From JANSWY01 sp965243755 (lineage in GTDB: Bacteria; Bacteroidota; Bacteroidia; Cytophagales; Cyclobacteriaceae): a stretch of DNA of 64,000 nt. A program made the position numbers and the translations under genes. Numbering within the stretch: the first letter of the stretch is position 1; every line of letters begins with the position of its first letter. The notes under the pieces were generated by a model. It was not told where the DNA came from. It did not search any database and saw only the letters and a list, made by a program, of their open reading frames with translations. The stretch is taken from contig CBDEVW010000001.1 in NCBI GenBank assembly GCA_965243755.1, positions 62,001-126,000 of the forward strand. Direction: 5' to 3'. This document shows positions 34,725-42,921 of the stretch, in pieces.

Positions 34725-35630
34725 ATGAAATTAATTTATTGGTCATTCATCTGCATATTATTTTGCAATTGCTCAGGGAGAAACTATGTTCATCAGAAGA
34801 CTCCACCGGGATTTTCTGTTGAAATGTCGACAATCAAAAATCCTTTTCAAATATTGCATGCCGATTCAGCACGGTTCGTGGGATTTCAAAATTATATTGA
34901 CCCTGTCATTGGAGCGAAGCAGGAAAACATCATCAAAGTTGAACAGGGAGGACATCTTGTGCTGGGCCACTATTCGGGTTATTTGTTGGAATTTAGTGAT
35001 GATACACTTATTTCCATTTTAGATTTAACAAATCATGTAGACAGTTTGCTAAACATAGAGCCCAATCAGTTGCGGCGCACAGCGATTTTTGATGTATTAT
35101 TCTCAACAAAGGGTGGAAATAGCTATTATCAAGAAGTGGGTACAAGATTAGACGGACCTCTAATAGAGTTTATAACGCCATCAGTGGGCGCAAGGATCAT
35201 AAACATTTCCAGGAATATGCCTTCACTGTGTCTGGAATGGAAAAATGCTTTTGATGCAAACGAATTAGAATTTGACCTGTTGATTAAAAATATTTTTAAT
35301 GAAACGGTTGACAAGTTGCCTGTATCCGGCAAATCAATGACAATAGATTTCTCCGGGTATAAGAGCGAATCCAATCTGTACATTTTATCAATACAATCAA
35401 AAACTGAGGGTATTGTAAGTCAAGAAATAGCGGTTAGTGTAGACTCGGGTCATGAATTTATACCAGGCAGCTGTGATGCCCACACGGCAATTGAATCTTT
35501 GCAAATGGCCTACTATTTAGAAACCAGGAGATACTATCATGAGGCGACCAGATTTTATGAATTGGCTGCTGAGTTATCGCCAAAACCTTTTTACAACAAA
35601 ATGCTCAACCACCACCTTCAACGTAAGTAA
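34725..35630 (+). CDS. Lipoprotein of unknown function
   Basis: 301 residues from the ATG at 34725; an upstream ATG at 34707 is at the junction. SPII signal (ILFCNC). N-terminal half with segments like sensor FecR/Ig (GGHLVLGHYSGYLLEFSDDTLISILDL), C-terminal part with a TPR-like helix pair (ALQMAYYLETRRYYHEATRFYELAAEL). The beta-helical middle plus LIEFITPSVGARI suggests a surface protein. Cassette box not found; a family C' repeat follows at once. Confidence 0.65.
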   Translation: MKLIYWSFICILFCNCSGRNYVHQKTPPGFSVEMSTIKNPFQILHADSARFVGFQNYIDPVIGAKQENIIKVEQGGHLVLGHYSGYLLEFSDDTLISILDLTNHVDSLLNIEPNQLRRTAIFDVLFSTKGGNSYYQEVGTRLDGPLIEFITPSVGARIINISRNMPSLCLEWKNAFDANELEFDLLIKNIFNETVDKLPVSGKSMTIDFSGYKSESNLYILSIQSKTEGIVSQEIAVSVDSGHEFIPGSCDAHTAIESLQMAYYLETRRYYHEATRFYELAAELSPKPFYNKMLNHHLQRK

Positions 35631-35640
35631 ATCTATCTGC

Positions 35641-35758
35641 TCGCCCCCATCAGAGTCTCCTGAAAGGGACTCTGATGCTCCATAAGTGGATAAAAATCCT
35701 CTAGGTGGTAAGACCAGGCTGTTTTAAATGGCTACTGTGCTCCCAGAAACATTTATCA
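35641..35758 (+). repeat. Family C' repeat, copy 1 (partial)
   Basis: Begins TCGCCCCCATCAGAG, includes the CATCAGAGTC/GACTCTGATG hairpin and matches the 163-bp units at 37818 and 37981 up to CCCAGAAACATTTAT. Confidence 0.75.
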
Positions 35759-36036
35759 CACTACTTTCCCCGGTCCAAACATATTTGAGTCATTCTTATG
35801 ATTCTTTAGAACAAATCAAGGATGATTTTGAAATAAAGGTGAATTCAAACTACAATGGACATATTCCCATCCAATATTCCTCAAACCTTTTATACTTTGA
35901 ATTTCCCATTTCAGCATACACCATTGAAAAATTTGACTTGCAAATAAAAGGTCTCCGAGTAAAAAAAGAACAGATTAGCATTCCAATCATAAGTTTCTCT
36001 AAGACGAAGCAGAGGTTCGTTTTCATAGGACCTTAA
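35728..36036 (+). CDS. Small protein whose start lies in a C' repeat
   Basis: 102 codons. The first ten (MATVLPETFI) belong to the C' repeat, where the other copies encode an 18-residue peptide. The rest (DSLEQIKDDFEIKV..., SNLLYFEFPISAYTIEKFDLQIKGLRVKKEQ) is probably from an older gene. It may be a chimeric or remnant gene; expression uncertain. Confidence 0.4.
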   Translation: MATVLPETFITLLSPVQTYLSHSYDSLEQIKDDFEIKVNSNYNGHIPIQYSSNLLYFEFPISAYTIEKFDLQIKGLRVKKEQISIPIISFSKTKQRFVFIGP

Positions 36037-36087
36037 AAATGTTCTATTATACCTGGTCATGTCAACATGCGCCTCCCATATTTTTGT

Positions 36088-36131
36088 GCTACCTAACAAC
36101 TATGGGCACACAAACCGATAGTTAGACGGAA
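36088..36131 (+). repeat. Very short attC-like site (about 44 bp)
   Basis: CTACCTAACAACTAT and ATAG^TTAGACGG (36121/36122) form a compact stem around a 14-base loop. Shortest candidate site in the array. Confidence 0.45.
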
Positions 36132-36205
36132 CCTTCCACTGCTGTATTTCCAACTTTTCAAATAGGCTCCAACGATAATAGACTCACTATCGTTATCTTA
36201 GTATT

Positions 36206-36382
36206 ATGGATATCAAATTAAAAGAACACTTAATCCAAATTGCCGAACGACTTACAAAGGAGTCAACACTTGAAGACGTGTATGACCAACTTTCACTATT
36301 GGCTGACATTGAAGATTCAGAAGAACAATTTGAAAGAGGTGAAACATTTACACAAGCAGAGGCCGAGCAGATGTCGATTTAA
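36206..36382 (+). CDS. Antitoxin-like small protein (toxin truncated)
   Basis: 58 residues: QIAERLTKESTLEDVYDQL, SLLADIEDSEEQFERGETFTQAEAEQM. This fits the short antitoxins that precede RelE/ParE toxins (..LPEDAT.EDV...L..L..IE.G....E.G...). Directly after it a frame resembling a RelE start (ELRYNIW) is present but breaks off within 10 codons. So the antitoxin seems orphaned. Toxin-antitoxin cassettes are common in large integron arrays. Confidence 0.6.
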   Translation: MDIKLKEHLIQIAERLTKESTLEDVYDQLSLLADIEDSEEQFERGETFTQAEAEQMSI

Positions 36383-36448
36383 TAAATCTGAACTACGATA
36401 TAATATCTGGTGTGTTATGGTGCCAACTGTTGCTTGAAATTTCAGAAT

Positions 36449-36529
36449 AATTTGTTAGGTTTGCTGAGACCATAGCCTTAAGCGCATGCTTATGTGGTCT
36501 GTAAGTTCAATTTTCTAAACTAACAAATT
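36449..36529. repeat. Inverted repeat AATTTGTTAG / CTAACAAATT
   Basis: Perfect 10-base arms 61 bases apart, with an inner near-stem AGACCATA/TGTGGTCT and the palindrome AAGCGCATGCTT. Its outer boxes are GTT..AAC, the reverse of an attC arrangement. It lies just before the lipoprotein start at 36539. Confidence 0.55.
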
Positions 36530-36538
36530 CATCAATCA

Positions 36539-37153
36539 ATGAGAAAAGTCTTCGAAACCCTATGTCTATTATTTGCAATCACCACATTTCTTTTGATAGA
36601 ATCCTGCGCTTCATCATACAAAGCCATAAATCCCGCAACTGTTAAATATAACGGAACATCTGAAAGTGAGGGCGTGATTTTTGAGTACAAATACGGTGTT
36701 CTGCAAGAAAGTGGGAATTCAAAGTATGCTAATAAAGAAATCAAGAAAGGACTTCAAGTTGTAAGCATCAAAGTAACCAATAACAGTGAAAAAGCAATTT
36801 CTTTTGCAGAGGACATCAAAGTTTATTCAAGAAATCAAATAGTACTGCCCGTCGAACCTGAAATTATACAAGGCCAATTAAAGCAACCTACTCCTGTTTA
36901 TCTACTGTATGGACTATTGTGGTTAACAATTTCCAAGTGCGAAAATGACGATTGTAATAATACTCCTTTGCCAATCGGACTTCCAATTGCAATCGGAAAT
37001 ATGGTTGTTGCAGGAACAGCAAATGAAAATTTTTTAGCAGAATTGAAACATCACAACTTATTAACAAAAAAGATTGAGCCAGGAGAGACCGCCTTCGGTT
37101 TAATGGGTATAAAATCAACTGGATATGGTGCCCTGACCATCAAAGTCGATTAA
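36539..37153 (+). CDS. Lipoprotein of unknown function
   Basis: 204 residues with an SPII signal (LIESC, Cys about 22). The mature part begins with a Ser/Asn linker, then a beta-sandwich-like domain (GLQVVSIKVTNNSEKAISFAEDIKVYS) of the DUF4352/telomeric-repeat-like kind, then a hydrophobic segment (LPIGLPIAIGNMVVAG). No clear family. The cassette end is not evident. Confidence 0.7.
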   Translation: MRKVFETLCLLFAITTFLLIESCASSYKAINPATVKYNGTSESEGVIFEYKYGVLQESGNSKYANKEIKKGLQVVSIKVTNNSEKAISFAEDIKVYSRNQIVLPVEPEIIQGQLKQPTPVYLLYGLLWLTISKCENDDCNNTPLPIGLPIAIGNMVVAGTANENFLAELKHHNLLTKKIEPGETAFGLMGIKSTGYGALTIKVD

Positions 37154-37504
37154 AACTATATTTATTATGCCAATTTGGCTCCCTTGAAAGGCTTTAATGC
37201 ATCAATAAATAAAGCGAACTTGCAGTTGGTAATCCAACTAAGGTGGCAACTGTAATAATGTCAATCAAGTTGTTTTACTTCCAACGGGCGACTTAAAACC
37301 TCAATTGGGAAAGCCCCCTGTAAGCAAAGATCGGCTTATAGTCCAGGTGGAATTTACTAATAGCTTTTTTGGGCAAAAGGTTAAAAAGACAACAATACCT
37401 GAACCGTCAAAACAAATAGATCGACAATTACATGATGCATATATGGAAGTTTACGCCAGATCCGTCTAAAAGAAGGTAATGAGCTATATTCACCACTCAA
37501 GGCA
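37154..37504. other. Non-coding stretch with motif debris
   Basis: No credible gene. Contains the shared motif CAAGTTGTTTTA..CCAACGGGCGACTTAAAACCTC at 37266-37309 (also at 17595 and 25624). Probably remains of decayed cassettes. Confidence 0.5.
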
Positions 37505-37621
37505 CACGCAAAATACTAAAATGAATATTTGAACTGAGCCATTTGAAAGTTGCATAGCTCAAACCCTAGAGCTTATGGCAAGCGGAGCGCATACTCATTT
37601 TAGCAGGACGTTATGTGTATA
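37505..37621 (+). repeat. attC-like site 33, family G
   Basis: CTAAAATGAATATTTGAACTGAG on the left pairs with CGCATACTCATTTTAG on the right; ends AGCAGGACG^TTATG (37610/37611). A second CG^TTATG junction lies at 37657/37658, so a tiny 47-bp remnant sits between two right ends. Confidence 0.7.
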
Positions 37622-37668
37622 AATCCTTAAGTGTCGCACGCTCCACGCCTATAAACGTTATGTACCAC

Positions 37669-37887
37669 ATGAAGCACTTCGCAATTTTTCTAGTACTACT
37701 TGCCTCAGGCTGCTCTTCTGGTTCTCCTGAACTGATAACATTCGAACACCCTCTTTTGAGTATCGAATATCCAAACGGTTGGGTCAATCTTGAACAAGAG
37801 GGAATGATATTAGCCATTCGCCCCCATCAGAGTCTCCTGAAAGGGACTCTGATGCTCCATAAGTGGATAAAATCTTCTGGATGGTAA
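37669..37887 (+). pseudogene. Lipoprotein gene cut by a C' repeat
   Basis: SPII signal (LLASGC), then LLSIEYPNGWVNLEQEGMILAIR, a DUF1795/PsbP-like opening. The natural sequence ends at about 37817 where the 163-bp repeat begins; the remaining 20 codons are repeat sequence. The 3' part and cassette end are lost. Confidence 0.7.
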
Positions 37888-38143
37888 AACCAACAGCTGT
37901 TTTATATGACTGATGTGCTCCCAGAAACATTTATTGAGATGATTGAATTGTCAAAGAATTAAGGGTAAAAACACCAAATTTCGCCCCCATCAGAGTCTCC
38001 TGAAATGGACTCTGATGCTCCATATGTGGATAAAATCTTCTAGATGGTAAAAGCAACGGCTGTTTTATATGGCTACCGCGCTCCCAGAAACATTTATTGA
38101 GATGATTCAATCGTCAAAGAATTAAGGGTAAAAACACCAAATT
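37818..38143 (+). repeat. Two tandem 163-bp C' repeat units
   Basis: Units 37818-37980 and 37981-38143 differ at about 12 positions. Each starts TCGCCCCCATCAGAG, holds a 10-bp hairpin, and ends GGGTAAAAACACCAAATT. Each contains an 18-codon frame (about 37905 and 38071) of form M..LPETFIEMI..SKN. Confidence 0.85.
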
Positions 38144-38275
38144 GAATAAGCTAACAGAGTTATTAATGCAGACCATAGCAATAACCAGCCGCTAAAGGCA
38201 GTTGCAAACTGCCAGAATTGATGAGCTTAAATTACGCTTTGATAAACTTAAGCCAATTCCGGGTTCACGAAAATG
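38144..38275 (+). repeat. Last attC-like element, array edge
   Basis: Box AAGCTAACAG, then GGCAGTTGCAAACTGCC (a hairpin) and GCTTAAA..ACTTAAGCCAATTCC, matching 34555-34615. No right-hand G^TT end. Beyond it the gene order becomes ordinary. Confidence 0.55.
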
Positions 38276-38347
38276 AACGAGATCACAATCAATTTGACTT
38301 TGAAGGAGAATTATTTAGTTTGAAGCTACTTTCTTTATTTTCAGTAT

Positions 38348-39148
38348 ATGAAAACTAAAAACAGCAGACTGATAACAGCCTATTCCCATGTTTTTGAAGG
38401 TGGACGAGTCTTGCCCACTTGCGAATCTGTACGGGAATACATTCAACTGCTGAAGAAGACCGATATAAGTTATCCCGTCAACAATACATTCATTATCATC
38501 ACCAATGCTCAAACGCAATCGTATGAATTCATCAGTAAAAATTTTAAAGCGGTAACGGGCATTGCTCCGGAAACAGTCATGCAAAAAGGAGTGAAGGATT
38601 TCCTGGCCCGTATGCATCCTGATGACGTGGAAGTTTGGCTTGAGCTAATGATGGAGTTAATGGAATTCGTTGTTTCAAACATCGCACTTAAAAATCGAAA
38701 AAGGATTGATGTTCAATACAATTTTCGTTTCAAGACCAGTGATGGCAGTTATATTAACCTACTTGAGAATCAGGTGATTTTGCAGATTGATGAGGAGGGC
38801 AAACCTCAGGTGGGCATGGGGCATTATACTGTATTTGGCAATGAGGAATTTAACCCGATCATCGGCACGGTAAGGGTACTCAACCATCAAGATAAATACG
38901 AGACTGTATTTACCAAAAACTTTTCCAAATCGAAAATTCTATCAAAGTTAACGACTCGGGAACAGGAGATAATTGAATTGTTGCTACAAAAGAAAACCAG
39001 TAAAGAGGTAGCAGAACAGTTGTTTGTCAGCAGTCATACCATCGATACACATCGGAGAAATATCATCAAAAAACTCAATCTGAAGTCTACACAGGCATTG
39101 GAAAACATCTTTGAAACAAACCATAAAGTACTTCCGGGTGTGTTTTAG
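38348..39148 (+). CDS. PAS-LuxR transcriptional regulator
   Basis: 266 residues. A PAS-like sensor domain at about 45-160 (FISKNFKAVTGI, FLARMHPDDVE, FRFKTSDGSYINLLENQVILQ) and a LuxR-type HTH at about 200-255 (LTTREQEIIELLLQKKTSKEVA, then SSHTIDTHRRNIIKKLNL). Probably senses a cytoplasmic signal and controls envelope genes. First gene outside the array; promoter not evident. Confidence 0.85.
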   Translation: MKTKNSRLITAYSHVFEGGRVLPTCESVREYIQLLKKTDISYPVNNTFIIITNAQTQSYEFISKNFKAVTGIAPETVMQKGVKDFLARMHPDDVEVWLELMMELMEFVVSNIALKNRKRIDVQYNFRFKTSDGSYINLLENQVILQIDEEGKPQVGMGHYTVFGNEEFNPIIGTVRVLNHQDKYETVFTKNFSKSKILSKLTTREQEIIELLLQKKTSKEVAEQLFVSSHTIDTHRRNIIKKLNLKSTQALENIFETNHKVLPGVF

Positions 39149-39180
39149 ATTCCAATAGTTAATGCAATAGGTCTGAAATA

Positions 39181-40305
39181 CTAATTCAAATAGGTTTCGA
39201 TGATGTCGAAATAATTAGTCTCATATTCATTGACCGTCATGCCAAACTGGTTGTGAAATGCGGCTTCAAATGAGAGCCCATCCTTTATGGCCTGATACAT
39301 GGCAATGACATCCTCATAAGTTTTCCCAAGACCGTTCGGGTCAAGCAAATAAGCCACTGAAAGCCCAAACAAGGGATAATAATGGCCGTCGGAGGAGCTT
39401 GTACCTGTAGGCTGCTCCTGAATGGAAATTGGGTTGCCGCCATATTGGTTTCTCCATTGCGATACTTCGTCCCAGGTAGTAAATCTCTCCCCTTGAGAAA
39501 CCAACACCGCGATTCCCTCCCAAAACCAACGGTGTGAAGTTTGCTCACTACGTGATCCCTGAATATAACTGATTTCCACCAGATGCATTAGCTCATGCTT
39601 AATGCCTTCAATGTTAAAATTCCAGGACCCATTGAGGGGAACAAAACCACTCTCGGGCATCCCAACGTACATACTGAAATGCGGGTAGGTACCGATAAAA
39701 CCATTCCCTGTTTCTTTCTGGTGACCTATGATCACCTTTCCGGGAAAATCGAATTGTGAAGTGTTAAACAACTCTTTTAGTTCTGAAAGCACCTGCTCAG
39801 CAAACTCTGAAATGATCAATCTTTTGGTAAGATCATCCGTGTTGGAATATATAATAAAGTTTGGCGTATTTAGTACCAACTTATCTGGTGTATAGACATC
39901 ACTCCCCACACCATTGTAATGATTCCTGATCTCCCAATTCCCTCGGGGATCATCGCCTACATTAACAGTCAGCTGCTTTGAAACCTCAGCTTTTCCTATG
40001 CTCACCTCACAAGTAATGACATGCGTACCCACGGACAAAAAGTAAAGATCCTCAAATCGCCGGTTTTCCATGTCCCCATCTATGCTGGAAGTCCAGTTTA
40101 CCTCGTCATAGTCAATGTTTCCACCAGCAGAATTGGTGACAGCAACTTTTAACTCAATTAAGTCAGTATCCAATTGTTCGCCTAATCCTGAAGGTAGTAT
40201 TTCAATTGCTGTATCATTTAAATCAACATTGGGTTCATCATCATTAGCACAGGCAAAAACCATCCCCAGAAAAATCGATAAATAGAAGACGCTATTGTTT
40301 TTCAT
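39181..40305 (-). CDS. Zinc metallopeptidase-like lipoprotein (gluzincin)
   Basis: 374 residues with an SPII signal (GMVFAC). Ig-like region at about 30-118, then a peptidase domain with H237-E-L-M-H241 and a downstream WFWEGIA whose Glu (E263) is the usual third zinc ligand in the MA(E) clan. So a surface or periplasmic zinc peptidase is likely; substrate unknown. Monocistronic, convergent with the LuxR gene. Confidence 0.8.
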   Translation of the reverse strand: MKNNSVFYLSIFLGMVFACANDDEPNVDLNDTAIEILPSGLGEQLDTDLIELKVAVTNSAGGNIDYDEVNWTSSIDGDMENRRFEDLYFLSVGTHVITCEVSIGKAEVSKQLTVNVGDDPRGNWEIRNHYNGVGSDVYTPDKLVLNTPNFIIYSNTDDLTKRLIISEFAEQVLSELKELFNTSQFDFPGKVIIGHQKETGNGFIGTYPHFSMYVGMPESGFVPLNGSWNFNIEGIKHELMHLVEISYIQGSRSEQTSHRWFWEGIAVLVSQGERFTTWDEVSQWRNQYGGNPISIQEQPTGTSSSDGHYYPLFGLSVAYLLDPNGLGKTYEDVIAMYQAIKDGLSFEAAFHNQFGMTVNEYETNYFDIIETYLN

Positions 40306-40511
40306 TTGCTAGGGTTAAGATGTTGAATAGGTGAATTGTGAATGTTTTAATGTTGAATAGAATCCGAAAACAAAGGAATTGGTACGGCTGGTCAATATCA
40401 ATACTCAATTTGAGTATTTTCCGGGTTTTGTAGCAGAGATTGGGCTAATCATACAACCTTTTCAAATTTCAAAAGTCATTATTTGGTCCTCGGTCAAAAA
40501 CAAAGAACACC

Positions 40512-40610
40512 ATGATCATCAAAAAATCTCTCGCTAATACGTTTATAATCACCATTTTACTAATTCCAACAAACGATAAACTTTCAATAGATACAATGAT
40601 TAAAAAGTAG
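40512..40610 (+). CDS. Possible small membrane peptide
   Basis: 32 codons: basic start, one hydrophobic helix (ANTFIITILLIP), polar tail. It may be the remnant of a longer gene. Low support; the rest of 40306-40684 shows no gene. Confidence 0.3.
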   Translation: MIIKKSLANTFIITILLIPTNDKLSIDTMIKK

Positions 40611-40684
40611 ACTTACCCAGGAAATTATTAGTTTGGTATTTGCAGAAGACGCTGCTGGAGAGGTGTCGAGGTACAAATTAAAAT

Positions 40685-41316
40685 ATGGAAATAGAAATAT
40701 TAGTAAAAATATTGATTTACTACATTCACGTCCCATTGGCGGAATTGCACTTTTAACCGGCGGAATTTCATTGATCGTCAAAAAAGGGAGTACCGTTCAC
40801 AAGAGATCCGGGAAAATCTTTTTCTTTTCAATGTTGTTTGCCGCAATTTCAGCCATTGTTATTTCAGTATTACCAAATCACGAAAGTACTTTTCTATTTT
40901 CAATCGGCATTTTCAGTACATATTTTTTAATCAGCGGATTAAGGAGTTTGAATTACAAGGAAAAAGTATTCCAGTTAACCGTGGATAAAATCATTGCTTA
41001 TTTGATTTTTCTGACTGGAGTTTCAATGATTTTGTATCCAATTATCTTATATGGCACCCCTAATATCATTTTAGCTGTGTTGGGAGCAGTTGGAATTGTA
41101 TTCGGATTGAGAGATTTGAAATTATTTCGAGATATTCAACGGCTCAGGAATAACTGGCTAAAATTACACCTGGGGAAAATGACTGGTGGCTACATTGCCT
41201 CTGTAAGTGCTTTTTTTGTAGTGAATCAAATATTACCAGGCATTTGGAATTGGTTTGTGCCAGGAATTATCGGGAGTGGATTTATTACCTGGTGGATGAT
41301 TAAATTGAAGAAGTAA
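40685..41316 (+). pseudogene. DUF2306-like membrane protein with a frameshift
   Basis: The frame from the ATG at 40685 reads MEIEILVKILIYYIHV. The domain then continues in another frame as PIGGIALLTGGISLIVKKGSTVHKRSG through about six TM helices to 41316. One extra base near 40732 (C3 run) would join them into a protein of about 210 residues matching this family's start (YIHA.FGGIALL). Either a sequencing error or a real mutation. Starting only at a TTG at 40633 gives an odd N-terminus. Confidence 0.6.
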
Positions 41317-41335
41317 AATCTGATACTGACCATTT

Positions 41336-42103
41336 ATGAAACATCTTCTGCTCTTCTTATTGACCCAGCTATCAATACTCACATTTGCTCAGGAACCGAG
41401 ACTTCTGAAGCCTAAATACAAACCAAAGAATTTGGAGGAATGCCTGTTTAAGCTTGACAACATGCTAACAGAAGCTGACAAAGACACCATACGTTCGATG
41501 CAGGAAGATGACTTTGCAACTTCTCAACATTTTAGCCTCGGACTTTACATTAGAAATAACTGGGGACTGTGGAGCAAAAAGGAACTGTTTCACTTTTTTG
41601 ATTCTCTTGGAGTAACTCATCCCGATGACATGTCTGGACTAATATTGGTATCATATCATCGACATTTAAATAATCAGGAAATTGATTTGGAAGGACAGAT
41701 TAAGGCACTGAATAAATCCATGAAGGAATATGAACAGCAAATTGAAGATTACCATAATGAAATAAAGAAGCATATGGAAACATATGGAATTGGAGATACC
41801 CTGGTCATTAACTTCTTCCTCAGAAAGGACATGAAATACCCACAAACATATTCAGTACAGCACGGTCAAGACATAACCGAAATGCTCCAGGAATACCATT
41901 TAACCCCTTTAACCGTATCGCTGATTAACAAGGGTTTTGATTCTGAAACACATCAATTTGAACTGACCCTTAGGCTGATTCACCTGGCGGGTTATGAGAA
42001 GATTAGACTCTGGTATCCATATAACAAATCAAAGGCAGGAGACGTCTTCAAGCTCCGACTGAGCGGAATCGACTTTAGCAGCATCAAGAATATCTCTAAC
42101 TGA
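41336..42103 (+). CDS. DUF6794 secreted protein
   Basis: 255 residues with a signal peptide ending TFAQ. DUF6794 at about 30-115: PKNLEECLFKLDNMLTEADKD, then HFSLGLYIRNNWGLW, FFDSLGVTHPDDMSGLILVSYHRHLN. A coiled coil follows (LNKSMKEYEQQIEDYHNEI) and a C-terminal domain. Role unknown. Confidence 0.8.
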   Translation: MKHLLLFLLTQLSILTFAQEPRLLKPKYKPKNLEECLFKLDNMLTEADKDTIRSMQEDDFATSQHFSLGLYIRNNWGLWSKKELFHFFDSLGVTHPDDMSGLILVSYHRHLNNQEIDLEGQIKALNKSMKEYEQQIEDYHNEIKKHMETYGIGDTLVINFFLRKDMKYPQTYSVQHGQDITEMLQEYHLTPLTVSLINKGFDSETHQFELTLRLIHLAGYEKIRLWYPYNKSKAGDVFKLRLSGIDFSSIKNISN

Positions 42104-42264
42104 CATTGACTGGGTATACTTCAATGCTGAAATGAAACAAGTTTATACAGCATCTTTAAGCCTTTTCTCACAGCATAAGGAATCCGAAATTGCAAACACT
42201 GCTGATGAGCTGCTAAAATAGGACACAGTGAGCCCCTAAACCTACAGTCGTTTATCTGAATCGT

Positions 42265-42272
42265 TATATTTG
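42265..42272 (+). promoter_or_regulatory. Putative -7 box TATATTTG
   Basis: Fits TAnnTTTG, 18 bases before the lipoprotein ATG at 42290; no clear -33 TTG. Confidence 0.35.
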
Positions 42273-42289
42273 TATAGTGCATAGATCAC

Positions 42290-42709
42290 ATGAAGATGAT
42301 GAAAACAACGCTGATTTCAATATGCATTTTGCTATTATTCTCGTCGTGCAAAGATGAGGTCCCCGAGCAATTTATTTATGCGGGACCATGGAATGCGTTC
42401 GCTGATCCAACACATGAAACACCAGCCTATAATTTCACCTATTTCTATGATCAGGGTGTTGAACTCTTCCCAAATCAATCGTTCACTATCAGGTACTACA
42501 ATTACGATAATGGTCAATTTACCTCATACCCCGGAACTACCGGAGAATGGGATGTGAAGCAGAATGTGTTAATTCTTAGTTTTGATACTGAGGATAAAGA
42601 AGATCAAACCATTGAATATATTCTGCTGGAAAAATCAACGAATGAAATAATATTAGGAATTCCAAATTCTGATTTCAAATACTATCTGGTAAGAGGAACA
42701 GGTTTGTAA
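42290..42709 (+). CDS. Small lipocalin-like lipoprotein
   Basis: 139 residues with an SPII signal (LLFSSC). Beta-rich mature domain with Trp/Tyr (TIRYYNYDNG, TGEWDVKQNVLILSF, EIILGI), as in lipocalin-like DUF lipoproteins. Function unknown. Confidence 0.7.
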   Translation: MKMMKTTLISICILLLFSSCKDEVPEQFIYAGPWNAFADPTHETPAYNFTYFYDQGVELFPNQSFTIRYYNYDNGQFTSYPGTTGEWDVKQNVLILSFDTEDKEDQTIEYILLEKSTNEIILGIPNSDFKYYLVRGTGL

Positions 42710-42827
42710 TACTTGCAAGAAGTTGAAAATTCCAGATAAGTTAGCCTTGGAAAGGTATTAAGAATTCCCACTACTAGTTTCAATCAACTTATGAATGTCT
42801 ATATCTACTGTTGTCTTGTTTATCAAC

Positions 42828-42858
42828 TTGTTAAAAACATAACAACATGCTACTTTTG
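42828..42858 (+). promoter_or_regulatory. Bacteroidota promoter (TTG-N20-TACTTTTG)
   Basis: TTG at 42828-42830, 20-base spacer, TACTTTTG at 42851-42858; fits TTG/TAnnTTTG. It precedes the gene at 42922. Confidence 0.6.
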
Positions 42859-42921
42859 CCACAAGTACAATGTGAAGTTCGGCGTCTGTTGAATACCATG
42901 CCTGTCAGAAACTAAAATCGA

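Larger units (their letters stand above)
1..38280 (+). mobile_element. Integron-like gene cassette array (right-hand part)
   Basis: More than 30 short gene units alternate with structured repeats ending in a G^TTR box. For 20 units, the first 8-12 bases after the G^TT junction are complementary to the bases before the unit's own trailing repeat, as expected when cassettes circularise through attC sites. Genes are almost all on the + strand and mostly unrelated to each other. No tyrosine recombinase gene is present, so the integrase would be left of the window, elsewhere, or lost. The array ends between 38.14 and 38.35 kb, where ordinary two-strand gene order begins. That these are integron cassettes is inferred from architecture, not from an integrase. 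Confidence 0.8.

Noticed and set aside
1..38280. CRISPR array or phage genome as explanation of the repeats
   Set aside because: Spacers would be whole genes of varied size; no cas genes, no phage structural module, and cassette-end complementarity is not explained.
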